Below are positions 6,521-13,901 of a stretch of DNA of 14,168 nt, piece by piece. Position numbers and translations under genes: made by a program. Position 1 is the first letter of the stretch. Each line of letters starts with the position of its first letter. The stretch is from assembly GCA_001510455.1 (NCBI GenBank), contig LFFH01000033.1:1-14168 (forward strand). Direction: 5' to 3'. Source of the stretch: Actinobacteria bacterium casp-actino8. Lineage in GTDB: Bacteria > Actinomycetota > Acidimicrobiia > Acidimicrobiales > Ilumatobacteraceae. The notes beneath the pieces are model-generated. The model searched no databases. It had not been told where the DNA came from and was given only the letters and a program-made list of their open reading frames with translations.

Positions 6521-7018
6521 TCACGGGGTCGTGACCGGCCCAGTGCTGGGCCCAGTGCTGGGCCCAGTGACAGGTTCAGTCACAGGTGTCGGAATGCTCA
6601 CCGGAACGCTTCCTTCCACACCCACCACATCGGGCATGGCCAGACCGCAGGTGGTCTCGATCCAGATCGCCACGTCTCTCGCCGCTCGCTCGGCCTTGTA
6701 GGCGGTGTCGGCGAGTCGCTGGCGGGAGTCGGGATCGTCGACGTCGACCTCGGACGCCAGTCGCACCAGCTCGGTCAGAGCGTGCCACTCCTCGTCGATG
6801 GCGAGCGGTGTGATGCGGTCGAGTCGCTCGTAGCGACCGACCAGATCGTCGACGTCACCGCCGTCGGTGAACGGTCCGCCGAGCAGGGGTAGGTCGACGG
6901 CCAGTTCGCCACAGAATCGTGACGCGCTGCGATCGGGATCGGAACATCCTCCGAGTGCGACGGCGAGGACGACGACGAGTGCGACGACGGCTGCGGCATC
7001 AAGACGTTTCGACAGCAC
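6521..7018 (-). CDS. Small predicted lipoprotein of unknown function
   Basis: From GTG 7018 the product has 165 residues and starts with a lipoprotein signal peptide: basic SKR, a hydrophobic stretch AAAVVALVVVLAVAL, and lipobox LGGC with Cys25 as the lipidation site. A longer start at GTG 7078 adds 20 residues rich in His and Arg and has GAAACT 7 nt upstream as a possible -10. The shorter start gives the better n-region. The mature part is mainly helical (ALTELVRLASEVD, LADTAYKAERAARD) with two further Cys (CGEL and TTCGL) that may pair. It ends in a Thr/Pro/Gly/Ser-rich tail with TGPSTGPSTGP, probably a flexible spacer. I recognise no domain. It is probably anchored to the outer face of the membrane. 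It is divergent from comM and convergent with clpP, with no spacing from the latter. Confidence 0.78.
   Translation of the reverse strand: MLSKRLDAAAVVALVVVLAVALGGCSDPDRSASRFCGELAVDLPLLGGPFTDGGDVDDLVGRYERLDRITPLAIDEEWHALTELVRLASEVDVDDPDSRQRLADTAYKAERAARDVAIWIETTCGLAMPDVVGVEGSVPVSIPTPVTEPVTGPSTGPSTGPVTTP
6539..6569. repeat. 12-bp tandem repeat with hairpin potential (2.6 copies)
   Basis: CCCAGTGCTGGG occurs at 6539-6550 and 6551-6562, followed by a partial third copy. It encodes the TGPSTGPSTGP tail of the lipoprotein. The unit is nearly self-complementary, and the GGGCCC segments at 6548-6553 and 6560-6565 can pair. Because clpP and the lipoprotein gene touch, this is the only structured element downstream of clpP and might act as its terminator. 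No U-tract follows. Confidence 0.6.
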
Positions 7019-7132
7019 AAATCGAGATCGGAGGACGCCGCGATGGTGGCGATCCGAGTGTGTCGATACCTGCGTCACGGTTGGGAGTTTCGCACCTCGA
7101 CGTCACGCCGTGGCGTCATCCCGAGCTCCCAC

Positions 7133-8656
7133 ATGGGTTCCGTGCTTGCCAACGTTCGAACTGCCAGTGTGATCGGAACTCATGGAGCGCCGGTCGTCGT
7201 CGAGTGCCATGTGGCCACGGGTCTGCCCGGATTCACCATCCTCGGGCGGCCCGATGACGTGTGTCGAGAGGCTCGTGATCGTGTGCGTTCAGCCCTTTTG
7301 TCGTCGGGGTTCTCCTGGCCCAATCGACGTGTGACCATCAATCTCGCGCCGTCGACCTCGCGCAAGGTGGGAAGCGGACTCGACGTGGCGATCGCCCTGG
7401 CGATCCTCGTGGCCGACGACCAGATCGACACCGACATCTCGTGCGAACTGCAGACACATGCCTTCATCGCCGAGTTGTCACTCGATGGACGCCTCCGGTC
7501 AGTGGCCGGGGTGTCGCCGATGACGATGAGTCGCCGCGATCACGTGATGGTCGTGGCCGAGGACAACTACCACGAATGCCGCCTCGTCGAGCCGCGTCAC
7601 GTCCGGGTCGCGCACGATCTACGAAGTTTGGTCATGCATCTGAGTGGAAGCGTGGCCTGGCCCGAACCTCCCGATCCGCGTCACGAAACTTCCGGCGACG
7701 AGGTGCCCGATCTGGCCGATGTTCGCGGACAGGCAGCGGCGCGTCTCGGGCTCGAACTGGCCGCCGCCGGTGGACATCACCTACTCCTGGTCGGTCCCCC
7801 TGGATCGGGCAAGACGATGTTGGCGCAACGACTACCCGGACTTCTGCCGCGCCTCGACGCTGACGACTCACTCGATGCGACCATGATCCGGTCGGCGGCG
7901 GGTGAACCACTGCCGAGCACCGGACTGGTGACGGTTCCACCCATCCGCATGCCTCACCATTCGATGAGCCTCGTGGCGATGGTGGGAGGGGGTAGTGCAG
8001 CGCTTCGACCGGGTGAAGTCAGCTTGGCGCACGGCGGTGTGCTGTTCCTCGACGAGCTCGGTGAATTCGCGCCGTCAGCACTCGATGCCTTGCGGCAACC
8101 CTTGGAAGAGGGTGTGGTTCGGTTGAGTCGCGCTCATTCGACGGCCACGTTGCCGGCTCGCTTCACCTTGGTGGGAGCTACCAATCCCTGTCCGTGCGGT
8201 GGTGGTCCCCCGGGTTCGTGCGAATGCGACGAGACCGCATTGGCGAAGTACCGGCGACGGTTCTCGGGGCCGCTTCTCGATCGCTTCGACGTTCGGGTGG
8301 TGACTCATCGTCCCGGCGCCGACGATCTCCTCGGTGGCGAGAGTGGTGAGTGCACGGCGGTGGTGAACGATCGGGTACGGGCCGTTCGCGACGTGGCCCT
8401 CGAACGTCAGGGTGTGTTGAACGGACGACTGGACGGTGCCGATCTCGATCGTCACGCGCCGGTCACATCCGAAGCGACGGCACTCCTGCGGCGCGAACTC
8501 GAGACCGGACGTCTCACGGGACGTGGTCTGCATCGGATCCGACGCGTGGCTCGAACGCTGGCCGATCGTGACGGCGTGCACGGGACGATCGGAGACGAGC
8601 ACGTGGCGGCCGCCCTTGCGCTTCGTGCTCGCATCGCCCCGCAGCGACACCGATGA
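7133..8656 (+). CDS. comM: ComM / YifB-type Mg-chelatase-like AAA+ ATPase
   Basis: From ATG 7133 the protein has 507 residues, normal for the family. The N-terminal half is the Lon-protease-like domain of YifB/ComM (VECHVATGLPGFTILG, VTINLAPSTSRKVGSGLDVAIALAIL). The AAA+ core has Walker A GPPGSGKT (221-228), Walker B LFLDELGEF, the Cys-rich insert NPCPCGG...CECDE typical of ComM, and LLDRFD of the sensor region. ComM is a hexameric helicase that promotes branch migration during integration of transforming DNA. An in-frame GTG at 7142 would give an N-terminus (LANVRTASVIG) closer to most homologues, so the start is uncertain by three codons. Neither start has a clear Shine-Dalgarno site. The stop overlaps the dprA start as ATGA, so the two are translationally coupled. 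Confidence 0.93.
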   Translation: MGSVLANVRTASVIGTHGAPVVVECHVATGLPGFTILGRPDDVCREARDRVRSALLSSGFSWPNRRVTINLAPSTSRKVGSGLDVAIALAILVADDQIDTDISCELQTHAFIAELSLDGRLRSVAGVSPMTMSRRDHVMVVAEDNYHECRLVEPRHVRVAHDLRSLVMHLSGSVAWPEPPDPRHETSGDEVPDLADVRGQAAARLGLELAAAGGHHLLLVGPPGSGKTMLAQRLPGLLPRLDADDSLDATMIRSAAGEPLPSTGLVTVPPIRMPHHSMSLVAMVGGGSAALRPGEVSLAHGGVLFLDELGEFAPSALDALRQPLEEGVVRLSRAHSTATLPARFTLVGATNPCPCGGGPPGSCECDETALAKYRRRFSGPLLDRFDVRVVTHRPGADDLLGGESGECTAVVNDRVRAVRDVALERQGVLNGRLDGADLDRHAPVTSEATALLRRELETGRLTGRGLHRIRRVARTLADRDGVHGTIGDEHVAAALALRARIAPQRHR

Positions 8657-9813
8657 GCGCCGACATCCACGTCGACATCGACTCGACGAGCCACGAACAC
8701 TCGCCCGACCATCTGGCCGCTGTACGTCTTCTCGGTCTGTCGGCACTCGGTTCCCGACGACTCCTCTCGTTGATTCGACACGATCGGCCGGTCGACCTCG
8801 TGACGGCGATCCTGGCCGGACGAGTCGTCGGGCGGTTCTCGGACTTCGCGTCGACGTGGAGAGCCGAACTCGAACGTGATCTCGTCGATCGAACCGATGA
8901 GCGACTGGTGCAATGTCTTGCCGACACTCGGGTGGTGTTGATCGGCGACGAGTCGTATCCGGAGCGATTGCGTCACGATCTCGACCCACCACCGGTCTTG
9001 TTCGTCAGGGGAGATCTACACCGCATCGGGAGCCTCGGAGTCGCGGTCGTCGGAACGCGACACACGACCGAATACGGGCGCACGGTCGCCAGTGAACTGG
9101 GACGCGATCTGGCGCTGGCCGGTGTCGACGTGGTCTCCGGATTGGCACTCGGTGTCGACGCAGCTGCTCATCGCGGAGTGCTGGCCGCTCGGCAGATCGG
9201 ATCCGATGGTCACGGAGTGCCGATCGGTGTCGTGGCGTCGGGACTCGACGTGATCTATCCGCGAGCGAACGGAGGACTCTGGAAGGCGGTGGCCGATGCC
9301 GGGCTCGTGGTCGGAGAGTCTCCGCCGGGAACGGCGCCGGATCGTTTTCGGTTTCCGCTCCGGAATCGGATCATCGCCGCTCTGGCTCGGGTGGTCGTGG
9401 TGGTCGAATCACGGGCATCGGGCGGTTCGATGATCACCGTCGACGAAGCCCTGAAGCGTGACGTTCCGGTCATGGCGGTTCCGGGTGCCACCACGACCCG
9501 AGCGAGTGACGGAACCAATCGACTGTTGCGTGATGGTGCTCTCGTCGCGACGTCGGTCGACGACGTCCTCGCCGTGCTCGGACTCGAAGCGATCGGTTCG
9601 AGTCGGTGTGTACGTGATCTGCGCGTGACACCTCGTGGAGTGGACGCCGAGGTCCTCTCCGTCTTCGGTGCATCACCGCTCGATCTCGATCACGTCGTCG
9701 GTGCGTGCGCACCGAGATCTCTCGGTGAGGTGGCCCTCAGTCTCGGTCGACTCGAATCGTGGGGTTGGTTACGAAACACCAGTGGATGGTTCGAGAAGAT
9801 CTGGTCGACGTGA
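8653..9813 (+). CDS. dprA: DNA-processing protein DprA
   Basis: This 386-residue protein binds incoming single-stranded DNA and loads RecA during transformation. The central Rossmann-like domain is clear: VAVVGTRHTTEYG (130-142), SGLALGVDAAAHRG (162-175), FPLRNRIIAAL (234-244), SGGSMITV (256-263) and GTNRLLRDGA (287-296). The N-terminal 100 residues fit the usual helical, SAM-like region. The C-terminal 60 residues (VDAEVLSVFGASPLDLDHVV...LSLGRLESWGWLR) look like the winged-helix DML1-type domain. ATG 8653 overlaps the comM stop by 4 bp. ComM and DprA together indicate transformation-type DNA processing, though both are also kept in non-competent actinobacteria, and no uptake machinery (ComEC or pili) is in the window. 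Confidence 0.95.
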   Translation: MSADIHVDIDSTSHEHSPDHLAAVRLLGLSALGSRRLLSLIRHDRPVDLVTAILAGRVVGRFSDFASTWRAELERDLVDRTDERLVQCLADTRVVLIGDESYPERLRHDLDPPPVLFVRGDLHRIGSLGVAVVGTRHTTEYGRTVASELGRDLALAGVDVVSGLALGVDAAAHRGVLAARQIGSDGHGVPIGVVASGLDVIYPRANGGLWKAVADAGLVVGESPPGTAPDRFRFPLRNRIIAALARVVVVVESRASGGSMITVDEALKRDVPVMAVPGATTTRASDGTNRLLRDGALVATSVDDVLAVLGLEAIGSSRCVRDLRVTPRGVDAEVLSVFGASPLDLDHVVGACAPRSLGEVALSLGRLESWGWLRNTSGWFEKIWST

Positions 9814-9881
9814 ACGAGGTGGCGACGAAGATTCCCGTGGCGTGACCTTCGAGGCAGGGGAGCGCGCGGACCCATCGGTAT

Positions 9882-9893
9882 CCGACATGTCGG
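9882..9893. promoter_or_regulatory. Perfect 12-bp palindrome abutting the xerC -10
   Basis: CCGACATGTCGG is fully self-complementary and ends directly at the TACTCT hexamer. Placed in the spacer of the predicted promoter, it would let a bound dimer block RNA polymerase. A 12-bp palindrome in GC-rich DNA can occur by chance, so the position is the main argument. Confidence 0.45.
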
Positions 9894-9899
9894 TACTCT
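9894..9899 (+). promoter_or_regulatory. Candidate -10 of a leaderless xerC transcript
   Basis: TACTCT fits TANNNT and ends 6 nt before GTG 9906. No Shine-Dalgarno site is present in the 92-bp gap after dprA, so a separate leaderless promoter for xerC is plausible. No clear -35 was found. Confidence 0.55.
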
Positions 9900-9905
9900 G
9901 ACCTC

Positions 9906-10796
9906 GTGGTCGCCCGACGAGAACGCGGTTGGAACGTGGACACGTTCGTCGCGTCGTTGACGCGAGCCTCCGAGAACACGGTCGAGGCCTATCGACGTGA
10001 CGTCCTCGACTTCGTCGACTTCGTGGCCGAGGAGGGTGTGGAATCGCCGATCGAGGTCGATCGCCTCCATCTCCGCCGCCACCTCGCCCGTCTCGGAGCC
10101 GATGGTTATGCCAAACGGTCGATCGCTCGCAAGGCATCGGCGCTGCGACGCTATTTCGCATGGGCCCGTCGAACCGGTCTGGTCGATGTCGATCCGTCGC
10201 GAGGATTGAAGGCGCCGTCCGGAGAGGGTCGATTGCCGCGAGTTCTCGACGGTGCCGAGCTCCACGAGATGCTCGAACCCGACGACGTCGCCTCCTCGAC
10301 CCCGCTCTGGCGACGACGACGTGACGACGCAGTGCTCGAACTGCTCTACGGCAGCGGTCTGCGCGTCGGCGAACTCTGTGGTCTCGACATCGACGGGATC
10401 GACGCGAGACGAGGTGTGGTCACGGTGTGGGGCAAAGGCGGCAAGGAGCGTCGCGTCCCCATGACCAAAGCATCGATCGACGCGATTCGTGCGTGGTTGA
10501 AGAGTCGTGTCGACGTCACGCACGAAACGTCCGGACCGGCACTCTTTCTCAACGGACGCGGCGGCCGAATGGGAGTGCGCGACGTCCGGCGGATCGTCGA
10601 CGAGCGGAGCCCGACACCCACTCATCCTCATGCCCTTCGGCACACGTTCGCGACGCACCTGCTCGACGGAGGAGCCGACCTGCGCATCGTCCAGGAGCTG
10701 CTCGGTCACAGTGACGTGGCCACCACTCAGAGATACACACACGTGAGCAAGGAGCGTCTACGGTCGGTGTACACATCGACCCACCCCCGTGCCTAG
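9906..10796 (+). CDS. xerC: Tyrosine recombinase XerC-type
   Basis: This 296-residue site-specific recombinase resolves chromosome dimers at dif together with its XerD partner before division. All catalytic residues are present at the expected spacing: Arg153 in GLRVGEL, Lys177 in WGKGGKER, His242 and Arg245 in HALRH, His268 in LLGHSD, and the nucleophile Tyr277 in TTQRYTH. The N-terminal SAM-like core-binding domain covers about residues 10-95 (NTVEAYRRDVLDFVDFV...ALRRYFAWARRTG). Length and the location between dprA and rpsB match the actinobacterial xerC position, so XerC rather than a phage integrase is favoured. XerD cannot be excluded by sequence alone. GTG 9906 has a leaderless-type -10. 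The sigma factor gene follows after 14 bp. Confidence 0.93.
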   Translation: MVARRERGWNVDTFVASLTRASENTVEAYRRDVLDFVDFVAEEGVESPIEVDRLHLRRHLARLGADGYAKRSIARKASALRRYFAWARRTGLVDVDPSRGLKAPSGEGRLPRVLDGAELHEMLEPDDVASSTPLWRRRRDDAVLELLYGSGLRVGELCGLDIDGIDARRGVVTVWGKGGKERRVPMTKASIDAIRAWLKSRVDVTHETSGPALFLNGRGGRMGVRDVRRIVDERSPTPTHPHALRHTFATHLLDGGADLRIVQELLGHSDVATTQRYTHVSKERLRSVYTSTHPRA

Positions 10797-10810
10797 ATCG
10801 TTTCTTCCCC

Positions 10811-11587
10811 ATGCCCGAACCCGACGACAAGCCGTCTCGCGACACCCCGGCCATTCATCGGGCCTGGGCTCGTTGGACCTCCGACCGCGACGAGGCGGCG
10901 CGAGATCAGTTGATCGTGCACTACTCACCCCTCGTGAAATTCGTGGCCGGCCGAGTGGCGGCCGGACTGCCGGCCGGAGTCGACACGGGTGAACTCATCG
11001 GTACCGGCATCTTCGGTCTCATGGATGCCGTCGACCGTTTCGAGCCGGATCGTGGATTCAAGTTCGAGACCTTCGCGGTCCCTCGGATCAAGGGGGCGAT
11101 TCTCGACGGGCTTCGCGCGATCGACTGGGTGCCGCGAACGGTTCGCCAACGTTCTCGACAGATCGAACAGGCCATCTCGTTTCTCGGCAACGAATTGAAG
11201 CGGGCTCCGGAGGATGCCGAAATCGCCGCCCATCTCGGGATCGACGACGAGGAATTGCAGAAATGGTTGAGTGCGGTGGCAGTGGCCAACGTCGGACCCC
11301 TCGACCATGTCGTGTCCGGCGACGGAGAGTCACGACAATTGCCGGCCTCGCCCGAACAGGGTCCCGATTCGGTCCTGGAGGATCGTGAAGTTCGTTCGGC
11401 GATGCGGGCTCAGGTGCGCGAACTTCCCGAACGCGAACGCACGGTCGTCGCCCTGTACTACGACGAAGGAATGACCCTGTCGGAGATCGGGGACGTGCTC
11501 GGAGTGACCGAGAGTCGTGTGTCGCAGATCCACTCGAAGGCCGTCCTCATGCTGAGATCCCGACTCACTGCCGCCGGACTGCCCTGA
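10811..11587 (+). CDS. whiG: Alternative sigma factor of the WhiG/FliA (sigma-28) family
   Basis: This 258-residue sigma factor directs RNA polymerase to a small regulon: flagellar in most bacteria, sporulation in Streptomyces. Region 2 is clear (HYSPLVKFVAGRVA 37-50, ELIGTGIFGLMDAVDRFEPDRG 61-82, FETFAVPRIKGAILDGLRAIDWVPR 85-109). Region 3 follows with RAPEDAEIAAHLGI (131-144). Region 4 carries the helix-turn-helix MTLSEIGDVLGVTESRVSQIHSKA (221-244). The length is typical of FliA/WhiG and too short for a primary sigma factor. The place beside xerC and rpsB corresponds to whiG in Streptomyces as I remember it, hence the symbol. No flagellar or anti-sigma gene is in the window, so the regulon is open. 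The ATG lies 14 bp after xerC with no Shine-Dalgarno site, suggesting read-on from xerC. Confidence 0.85.
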   Translation: MPEPDDKPSRDTPAIHRAWARWTSDRDEAARDQLIVHYSPLVKFVAGRVAAGLPAGVDTGELIGTGIFGLMDAVDRFEPDRGFKFETFAVPRIKGAILDGLRAIDWVPRTVRQRSRQIEQAISFLGNELKRAPEDAEIAAHLGIDDEELQKWLSAVAVANVGPLDHVVSGDGESRQLPASPEQGPDSVLEDREVRSAMRAQVRELPERERTVVALYYDEGMTLSEIGDVLGVTESRVSQIHSKAVLMLRSRLTAAGLP

Positions 11588-11589
11588 CC

Positions 11590-11615
11590 GGCCCCCACCT
11601 TGCGAGGTGTGGGCC
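11590..11615 (+). terminator. GC-rich hairpin after the sigma factor gene, covering the next start codon
   Basis: GGCCCCCACCT (11590-11600) pairs with AGGTGTGGGCC (11605-11615) around the loop TGCG, with one C-U mismatch in 11 pairs. It begins 3 nt after the sigma factor stop. It is not followed by a U-tract, so it is either a U-less terminator/attenuator or a structure hiding GTG 11607 of the M23-like gene. Confidence 0.5.
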
Positions 11616-12089
11616 CTCCTCGTCTCGCTATGTCTGATCCCGCCGGTGGACGGACCGGTCGAGAGTCGATTCGTCGCTCCGGCCTGCCCGTTCTGCCCGG
11701 GTAATCAGGCGGTCGACTTTCGGTCCTCACCCGGCGACGAGGTGGTGTCTCCGGCGTCGGGGACCGTCCATTTCCGAGGCGCAGTGGCCGGGGTGGGATA
11801 CGTGACGGTCGAGGTGGCCGGGCGGCTCGTGACCGTGGGAGGACTCGACTCGATCTCCGGCTCGGTGCGACGTGGGCGAACCGTGAACCAGGGCCGACGT
11901 CTCGGCGTGGCAGCCGGTGACAGTGTCTCGCTCAGCGTGCGGGTGATCTCTCGATCGGGATCGGTCGTTCACGTGGATCCGGAGCCCTATCTCGGGCGTC
12001 CACGACGTCGCCGCGCCCGCCTCGTACCCCTCGGATTTCGCTCGGCATTCCCGGTCGGCACCCGTGGGGTCTGTTCGCTGACCAGGTAG
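11607..12089 (+). CDS. M23/LytM-fold protein with degenerate metal site
   Basis: This 160-residue protein has the layout of an M23 endopeptidase beta-sheet domain: VDFRSSPGDEVVSPASGTVHFRGAVAGVGYVTVEV (36-70), and a closing HVDPEPYLG (122-130). The zinc site is not conserved. At the H-x-x-x-D motif the sequence is GNQAVDF, with Asn33 in place of His and Asp37 kept. At the second His region it reads TVGGL, and at the H-x-H motif it reads VSLSVRV, so all catalytic histidines are gone. It may be a non-enzymatic LytM protein that binds peptidoglycan or activates an amidase, as EnvC and NlpD do. An N-terminal stretch WALLVSLCLIP could be a short signal sequence, although no basic residue precedes it. 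A small M23 gene at this place, upstream of rpsB, is common in actinobacteria. GTG 11607 lies inside a hairpin, so the start is uncertain. Confidence 0.75.
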   Translation: MWALLVSLCLIPPVDGPVESRFVAPACPFCPGNQAVDFRSSPGDEVVSPASGTVHFRGAVAGVGYVTVEVAGRLVTVGGLDSISGSVRRGRTVNQGRRLGVAAGDSVSLSVRVISRSGSVVHVDPEPYLGRPRRRRARLVPLGFRSAFPVGTRGVCSLTR

Positions 12090-12161
12090 TCTGTCGGACG
12101 GTCCGGAAACGGGCTGGCTCGTCACTCGTGTCGAGTTCCGTCATCACTGCACGTCGCTCAT

Positions 12162-12211
12162 CTGCGGTCGTCTCTCTCGGGAGGCGCGAGATGGCGTGCC
12201 GGCAACCGCAG
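12162..12211 (+). promoter_or_regulatory. Structured 5' leader of rpsB (possible autoregulatory site)
   Basis: CTGCGGT (12162-12168) and ACCGCAG (12205-12211) form a perfect 7-bp outer stem. Inside it, TCTCG (12175-12179) and CGAGA (12187-12191) form a 5-bp hairpin with a 7-nt loop. The outer stem closes 3 nt before the AGGAGG Shine-Dalgarno site of rpsB. Leaders of ribosomal protein genes often bind their own product; whether S2 binds here is inference. Confidence 0.4.
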
Positions 12212-12214
12212 AAC

Positions 12215-12220
12215 AGGAGG
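12215..12220 (+). promoter_or_regulatory. Shine-Dalgarno site of rpsB
   Basis: AGGAGG is a perfect anti-16S match ending 10 nt before ATG 12231. It fixes the rpsB start and contrasts with the Shine-Dalgarno-less starts of clpP, xerC and the carbonic anhydrase gene. Confidence 0.9.
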
Positions 12221-12230
12221 ACAGATCACC

Positions 12231-13105
<875 letters not shown>

Positions 13106-13106
<1 letters not shown>

Positions 13107-13894
13107 TGTCGTTCACTGCCAAAGATGTACAGGCCCTGCGTCAGTCGTCGGGTGCCGGAATGATGGATTGCAAGAAGGCTCTCGAGTCGACCGATGGCGA
13201 CATGGAAGCCGCCAAGCAGTGGCTCCGCGAAAAGGGTCTCGCTGCCTCGGCAAAGCGCGACGATCGCGAAAACACTCAAGGTGTCGTCGCTCTGGTCGTG
13301 AAGGGCAACGTGGGCTCGATCGTGAAGTTGAAGTGCGAGACCGACTTCGTGGCCGGTAGCGACCAGTTCAAGGCCGAGGCCGAAGCGCTCGCCGATCTGG
13401 TCGCCGACAAGGGTGAAGCAGCCGTGGCCGAGCGCAGCGCGACGCTCGAAGATCTCAAGATCACGCTGAAGGAAAAGATCGAACTCGGTGAAGTCGTTCG
13501 TATCGAAGCCGCGGCCGGCAATGTTCTCGACAGCTACCAGCACATCCAGGGTGGCCGAGGTGTGAACGCCGTTCTCGTCGAGATCGCCGGAGGAAACGTC
13601 GACCTGGCTCACGACATCGCCGTGCACATCGCCTTCGCTCGTCCGAAGTACTTGAAGCGTGACGACGTTCCGGCGGCCGAGGTCGACAAGGAACGCGCCA
13701 CACTCGAGACCATCACGCGTAACGAGGGCAAGCCCGATGCGGCGATCCCGAAGATCGTCGAGGGTCGCATCAACGGCTTCTTCAAGGACGTGTGCCTGCT
13801 CGAGCAGCCGTACGCGAAGGACGACAAGCAGTCGGTTCAGCAGGTGCTCGGTTCGGCTTCGGTCGTGTCGTACGCACAGGTGGAGATCGGCTGA
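13106..13894 (+). CDS. tsf: Translation elongation factor Ts
   Basis: This 262-residue protein is the guanine-nucleotide exchange factor that recycles EF-Tu-GDP. The N-terminal UBA-like module (AKDVQALRQSSGAGMMDCKKALESTDGDMEAAKQWLREKG) contacts EF-Tu. The catalytic TDFV motif is at residues 79-82 (CETDFVAGSDQF), and the C-terminal block NEGKPDAAIPKIVEGRINGFFKDVCLLEQPY is standard. The length is close to other actinobacterial EF-Ts and shorter than E. coli EF-Ts. It is expressed with rpsB from a shared transcript, with a 1-nt stop/start overlap. pyrH follows after 7 nt. Confidence 0.98.
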
Positions 13895-13901
13895 GACTGC
13901 G

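Noticed and set aside
7043..7132. Upstream 30 codons of the ComM frame
   Set aside because: The extension overlaps the 5' region of the divergent lipoprotein gene and has no family similarity; ATG 7133 or GTG 7142 fits better.
9690..10742. Minus-strand open frame of 350 codons opposite xerC
   Set aside because: Antisense to a recombinase with a complete catalytic set.
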